Source: Hadesarchaea archaeon (GTDB lineage: Archaea > Hadarchaeota > Hadarchaeia > Hadarchaeales > WYZ-LMO6). Taken from it: 9,428 nt of DNA. The notes below the pieces were generated by a model that worked only from the letters and a program-made list of their open reading frames with translations, searched no databases and had not been told where the DNA came from. Below are positions 6,436 to 9,428 of the stretch, piece after piece (positions within the stretch are counted from its first letter, which is position 1; each line of letters starts with the position of its first letter). The position numbers and the translations under genes are program-made. Location: contig QNVD01000179.1 in assembly GCA_004347925.1 (NCBI GenBank), forward strand, positions 1,787 through 11,214. Direction: 5' to 3'.

Positions 6436-6627
6436 GTGGTGGAGGATCACCGGCACTGCCTCACGTGCGGAAGGGCCGTGGAGAAGGAAAAGCTCTTCTG
6501 CAGCCCCTCCTGCGAGGAGCTCTTCAGAAAGCAACAGGAGAGGATGAGGAAGGCCAGGCTCCTGTCGCTTTCCCTCCTGCTGTTCCTGCTCTTCCTCGTC
6601 CTCCTGCTTTCCTCCCTCTCCAAGTAG
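6436..6627 (+). CDS. DUF2116-type zinc-ribbon protein with C-terminal membrane anchor
   Basis: A 63-residue protein of unknown function that matches the layout of DUF2116, a small archaeal family. Residues 8-26 form a short treble-clef or zinc-ribbon with Cys8, Cys11, Cys22 and Cys26 (HCLTCGRAVEKEKLFCSPSC). A charged helix follows at 27-41 (EELFRKQQERMRKAR), then a single hydrophobic segment at about 42-60, made largely of Leu, Ser, Phe and Val, and a short tail ending in Lys. This predicts a tail-anchored protein with the zinc knuckle in the cytosol. The start may be GTG 6436 or GTG 6439; the second has better spacing (7 nt) from the Shine-Dalgarno and would give MEDHRHCLTCG. It is linked to pyrH with 4 bp between genes and is probably in the same operon; the functional meaning of the pairing is unknown. 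Confidence 0.85.
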   Translation: MVEDHRHCLTCGRAVEKEKLFCSPSCEELFRKQQERMRKARLLSLSLLLFLLFLVLLLSSLSK

Positions 6628-6727
6628 TCAGGGTGTGACCGAAGCGGCCTCTTTCCCCTCTCGGGGGGCCGGGGTCCGGCGAAGCCGGTGGAGCCAGAAA
6701 AAATTCCGTGCCTTAGGAGGTGAACTT
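6628..6727. other. Intergenic region with several potential hairpins between DUF2116 gene and valS stop
   Basis: No coding sequence is evident in these 100 bp between the 3' ends of two convergent genes. Three segments can fold. CGGCC at 6645-6649 pairs with GGCCG at 6667-6671, enclosing CCCC/GGGG (6655-6658 with 6663-6666); GACC at 6637-6640 can extend this by pairing with 6673-6676. CCGGC at 6676-6680 pairs with GCCGG at 6684-6688, and an alternative uses GCCGG at 6668-6672. Read on the minus strand, the CCCC/GGGG hairpin has a GAGA (GNRA) tetraloop. The region may be a pair of 3' ends with terminating or stabilising hairpins, or a small RNA. In DNA this GC-rich, short hairpins also arise by chance. 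Confidence 0.35.
6698..6703 (-). terminator. Candidate T-run terminator of valS
   Basis: On the minus strand a run of six T lies 25-30 nt after the valS stop codon, in the context GGAATTTTTTCTGG. Archaeal RNA polymerase terminates at U-rich tracts without needing a hairpin, and this is the only such tract in the GC-rich gap. A run of six is on the short side, so efficiency is uncertain. Confidence 0.4.
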
Positions 6728-9382
6728 TCAGGAGGGCTTCAGGAGAAGGAGGATGCCCCGTTCCGGAAGCCCCAGCACCTCCACCCCCTCCCCCCGGTAG
6801 GAGACCTCCTTCTTCACCTTAAGGTCCCCCGGCCTCAGCTCCACCCGCTCCCCCTCCAGCTCCAGGGTGACGGGCCCCCTCTCCAGCTCCCTTGCCACCT
6901 CCGCCCCGTGCTCGCGCAGGTACTCCAGCAGCCTCCTCACCCCCGACCTCAGCCTGGGGCCCAGCCTGGAGAGATCGGGCTCCACCGCCACCACCCTCTC
7001 CTCCAGCTCAGGCCTCTCGGAGGAGAGGTGCAGGCCCCTCAGGTGGGCGGTGGCCACCAGATCCTCCTCCACCTCCCTCAGCCTCTCCAGCAGGGGAGGG
7101 GGAGCGAAGACCCTCAGCTCCCCCAGCTCCCCGCTGAGCGGGATCCCTCGGGAGGACTTGAACTGGCGGATGGCTCCCAGGAGCTCGTGGAGAAGCCCCG
7201 CCGTTTTCTCCGCCTCCTCGTCCAGCCTTCCCCCTTCCGGCTCGGGCCAGGGGGCGAGGTGAACGCTCGGGTATCCCTCCTCCTCCCTCAGGTAGGTCTG
7301 GTAGATCTCCTCCGTCAGGTGGGGGATGAAGGGGGCCAGGAGCCTGCAGACCTTGGAGATCACCTCCCTCAGCACGTACCTCACCTCCTCGCGGCGTCCG
7401 CCGTACAGCCTGTGCTTGACCTCCTCGATGTAGAGGTCGCAGAGCTCGTGCCAGACGAAGGACTGGAGGGTGATGAGGGCCTGGTTGAACTGGAAGTCCT
7501 CCAGCAGGGAGGTCACCCTCTCCACCACCCTCTGGAGCCTGCTCAGGATCCACCTGTCCACCGCCCTGAGGCGGAGCCCCTCCGGACTGACCGCGCCTCC
7601 CCTGAGGTGGGGGCCCGCGAACCTCACGGCGTTCCAGAGCTTCTGCAGGAACCTGTACCCGAAGACCACCTCCTTCCAGGAGAAGGGCACGTCCGAGCCC
7701 GTGGAGGCCGCCAGCACACTCCACTGCCTGAGGGCGTCGGCCCCGTACTTCCCGTAGACGGAGGAGGTCTCGATGAAGTTCCCCAGCGACTTGGACATCT
7801 TCCTGCCGTCCTCCCCGAAGACCATCCCGTTGATGAGGACCGTGCGGTAGGGGGCCTCCCCCAGCAGGGCCAGGTGCCTCACCAGCAGGTAGTAGTCCCA
7901 GGTCCTGATGATGTCCGTACCGTTGGGCTGCAGGTCGGCGGGGAAGAGCCTGCGGTCCAGCTGGGGCCAGCCCGCGTGCACGGCGATGGTGATGGAGCTG
8001 TCCATCCAGGTGTCCAGCACGTCCTTCTCCCCCTCGAACTCCTCCCCCCCGCACCTGGGGCACCTCCCCCTGGGCCTGTCCCTCTGCGGGTCCACGGGGA
8101 GCTGGTCCTCCTCCGCCACCACCACCTCCCCGCACTTCCTGCAGTACCAGACGGGGATGGGGGTGGCGAAGATCCTCTGCCTGGAGATCACCCAGTCCCA
8201 GTCCATGGACCTGACCCAGTCCACCAGGCGCTGCCCCATGTACTCCGGCACCCACCTGACCTTCCTGGCCTCCTCCACCACCCTCTCCGCCAGGTCCAGC
8301 ACCCTCATGAACCACTGCTTTTTGGTCAGGATCTCCACGGGGGTCTTGCACCTCCAGCACACGCCCACGCTCTGCACCAGCCCCTCCTCCCGGACCAGGC
8401 TGCCCTCCCTCCTCAGATCCTCCAGGATGGCCCTCCTGGCCTCCTCCACGGTGAGCCCGGCGTACCTTCCCGCCTCCTCCGTCATCCTCCCCTTCTCGTC
8501 CAGCAGCCTGATGACGGGGAGGCCGTGCCTGGCCACCCACCTCACGTCCGTCTTGTCCCCGTACGTGCAGATCATCACCACCCCCGTCCCGAAGCGGGGA
8601 TCCACCTCGGGGTCCTGAATCACCTCCACCTTCCTCCCGCAGGCGGGAACCTCCACCCTCCTCCCCACATACTCCAGGTACCTCTCATCCTCCGGGTGCA
8701 CCGCCACCGCCACGCAGGCCGGGAGGTACTCGGGACGGGTGGTGGCTATGAGCAGCTCCCCCCCTCCCTCCACCTTGAACCTCAGGTAGTTCAGCTTCCC
8801 CTCCCTCTCCTCGTACTCCACCTCCGCATCCGCTATGGCGGTCTCGCAGCGGGGGCACCAGTTCACCGGGTGCTCCCCCCGGTAGATCCTCCCCTGCCTG
8901 TACAGCCTGACGAAGGAGAGCTGGGTCCTGGAGTAGTAGGAGGGATCCATGGTCCTGTACTCCCTGGTCCAGTCTATGGAGAAGCCCAGGGAGCGCATCT
9001 CCTTTCTCATCTTCTCTATGTTCTCCTGCGTGAGCCGCACGCAGAGCTCCCTGAACCTGGCGGGGGGAAGGTCCCCCTTCCTTATCCCGTACTTCCTCTC
9101 CACCTGCACCTCGGTGGGGAGGCCGTGGCAGTCCCAGCCCTGCGGGAAGAGCACGTTGTATCCCCTCATGCGCTTGTACCTGGCCACGATGTCCATGTAG
9201 GTCCAGTTGAGGGCGGTTCCCAGGTGGAACTCCCCGCTGGGATAGGGTGGAGGGGTGTCTATCACGTAGGTGGGCCCCTCCCTGCTCGGATCGAACCTGT
9301 AGATTCCCCTCTCCTCCCACCACCTCTGCCACTTGGGCTCCACCTTGGACGGCTCGTACTCCTTGGGGGGCTGTGCGTCCAT
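6728..9382 (-). CDS. valS: Valyl-tRNA synthetase, archaeal type
   Basis: Charges tRNA-Val with valine; a class Ia synthetase with an editing domain that removes threonine. The 884-residue protein is full length. In order: the HIGH-motif region at 44-60 (PPPYPSGEFHLGTALNW, with HLGT in place of HIGH), then GWDCHGLPTEV at 82-92; the ValRS signature NWCPRCETAIADAEVEYEE at 174-192; the CP1 editing domain, with ATTRPE at 213-218 and GTGVVMICTYGDKTDV at 265-280; and Cys pairs at 176/179, 342/345, 414/417 and 441/444 that suggest zinc knuckles. NGTDIIRTWDYYLLVRH at 487-503 and KMSKS at 528-532 complete the active site. The anticodon-binding helical domain follows at roughly 600-740, then a C-terminal extension of about 140 residues. 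NWCPRC...TAIADAEVEY separates it from IleRS and LeuRS. ATG 9382 is 26 nt from a TATA-like element with no Shine-Dalgarno. Confidence 0.97.
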   Translation of the reverse strand: MDAQPPKEYEPSKVEPKWQRWWEERGIYRFDPSREGPTYVIDTPPPYPSGEFHLGTALNWTYMDIVARYKRMRGYNVLFPQGWDCHGLPTEVQVERKYGIRKGDLPPARFRELCVRLTQENIEKMRKEMRSLGFSIDWTREYRTMDPSYYSRTQLSFVRLYRQGRIYRGEHPVNWCPRCETAIADAEVEYEEREGKLNYLRFKVEGGGELLIATTRPEYLPACVAVAVHPEDERYLEYVGRRVEVPACGRKVEVIQDPEVDPRFGTGVVMICTYGDKTDVRWVARHGLPVIRLLDEKGRMTEEAGRYAGLTVEEARRAILEDLRREGSLVREEGLVQSVGVCWRCKTPVEILTKKQWFMRVLDLAERVVEEARKVRWVPEYMGQRLVDWVRSMDWDWVISRQRIFATPIPVWYCRKCGEVVVAEEDQLPVDPQRDRPRGRCPRCGGEEFEGEKDVLDTWMDSSITIAVHAGWPQLDRRLFPADLQPNGTDIIRTWDYYLLVRHLALLGEAPYRTVLINGMVFGEDGRKMSKSLGNFIETSSVYGKYGADALRQWSVLAASTGSDVPFSWKEVVFGYRFLQKLWNAVRFAGPHLRGGAVSPEGLRLRAVDRWILSRLQRVVERVTSLLEDFQFNQALITLQSFVWHELCDLYIEEVKHRLYGGRREEVRYVLREVISKVCRLLAPFIPHLTEEIYQTYLREEEGYPSVHLAPWPEPEGGRLDEEAEKTAGLLHELLGAIRQFKSSRGIPLSGELGELRVFAPPPLLERLREVEEDLVATAHLRGLHLSSERPELEERVVAVEPDLSRLGPRLRSGVRRLLEYLREHGAEVARELERGPVTLELEGERVELRPGDLKVKKEVSYRGEGVEVLGLPERGILLLLKPS

Positions 9383-9404
9383 CCAGCATAGAACACGGGA
9401 GGGG

Positions 9405-9412
9405 TAAAAAAA
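9405..9412 (-). promoter_or_regulatory. TATA-like element of valS
   Basis: The minus strand reads CCTTTTTTTACCCC. The T-run is centred about 26 nt upstream of ATG 9382, predicting a leaderless valS mRNA; CCAACC just upstream sits in the BRE position but is not a good match to the BRE consensus. Confidence 0.5.
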
Positions 9413-9428
9413 GGTTGGGAGCCCGGAC

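Noticed and set aside
6635..9391. A 918-codon open frame on the plus strand, antisense to valS
   Set aside because: Its product is rich in Pro, Leu, His and Gly with no recognisable domain, as expected from reading the complement of a GC-rich gene that lacks stop codons in that frame. The minus strand carries an intact ValRS with all motifs.
1..9428. Mobile elements, CRISPR arrays, tRNA or rRNA genes, defence systems
   Set aside because: I found no terminal inverted repeats, transposase, regularly spaced repeats, tRNA cloverleaf or nuclease-type genes; frequent GGAGG-like words reflect AGG and GAG codon use rather than repeats.

Overview
This window is a stretch of archaeal housekeeping chromosome. 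Several proteins are diagnostic of Archaea: an archaeal-type HMG-CoA synthase, an archaeal-type S-adenosylmethionine synthetase, an archaeosine tRNA-guanine transglycosylase, an aRF1 release factor, an archaeal-type UMP kinase, a DUF2116 zinc-ribbon membrane protein and an archaeal-type valyl-tRNA synthetase. The DNA is GC-rich (well above 60% by eye). Coding strands are purine-rich, with heavy use of AGG for Arg and GAG for Glu, and the proteins are rich in Glu, Arg and Lys, which suggests a thermophile. The content looks euryarchaeal or from a related uncultured lineage, but the phylum cannot be fixed from this sequence alone.

Layout. On the left, on the minus strand, a COG1709-type HTH regulator (417-1133) lies upstream of the 5' part of HMG-CoA synthase, which runs off the window edge. 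A 77-bp divergent gap leads to plus-strand mat (1211-2428), followed 7 bp later by tgtA (2436-3977). A separately promoted Lrp/AsnC regulator follows (4006-4443). Convergent to it on the minus strand is prf1, encoding aRF1 (4451-5707). A compact divergent gap of about 40 bp separates prf1 from plus-strand pyrH (5748-6431), which is tightly followed by a DUF2116 gene (6436-6627). A 100-bp gap (6628-6727) holds several possible hairpins and a T-run that could terminate valS. The minus-strand valS fills 6728-9382.

Functionally the window combines the mevalonate pathway (isoprenoid lipid synthesis), AdoMet synthesis, tRNA modification and charging, translation termination and pyrimidine nucleotide synthesis, plus two predicted DNA-binding regulators. 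The clearest non-coding pattern is promoter architecture. In most transcription units an A/T-rich TATA-like element sits about 25-30 nt before the start codon, which predicts leaderless or nearly leaderless mRNAs. I see no mobile element, CRISPR array, tRNA, rRNA, phage or defence gene, and no clear new multi-gene system. The more unusual points are a transglycosylase that seems to lack its PUA domain, overlapping prf1/pyrH promoters, a TATA box that overlaps a stop codon, and the hairpin-rich valS 3' region.
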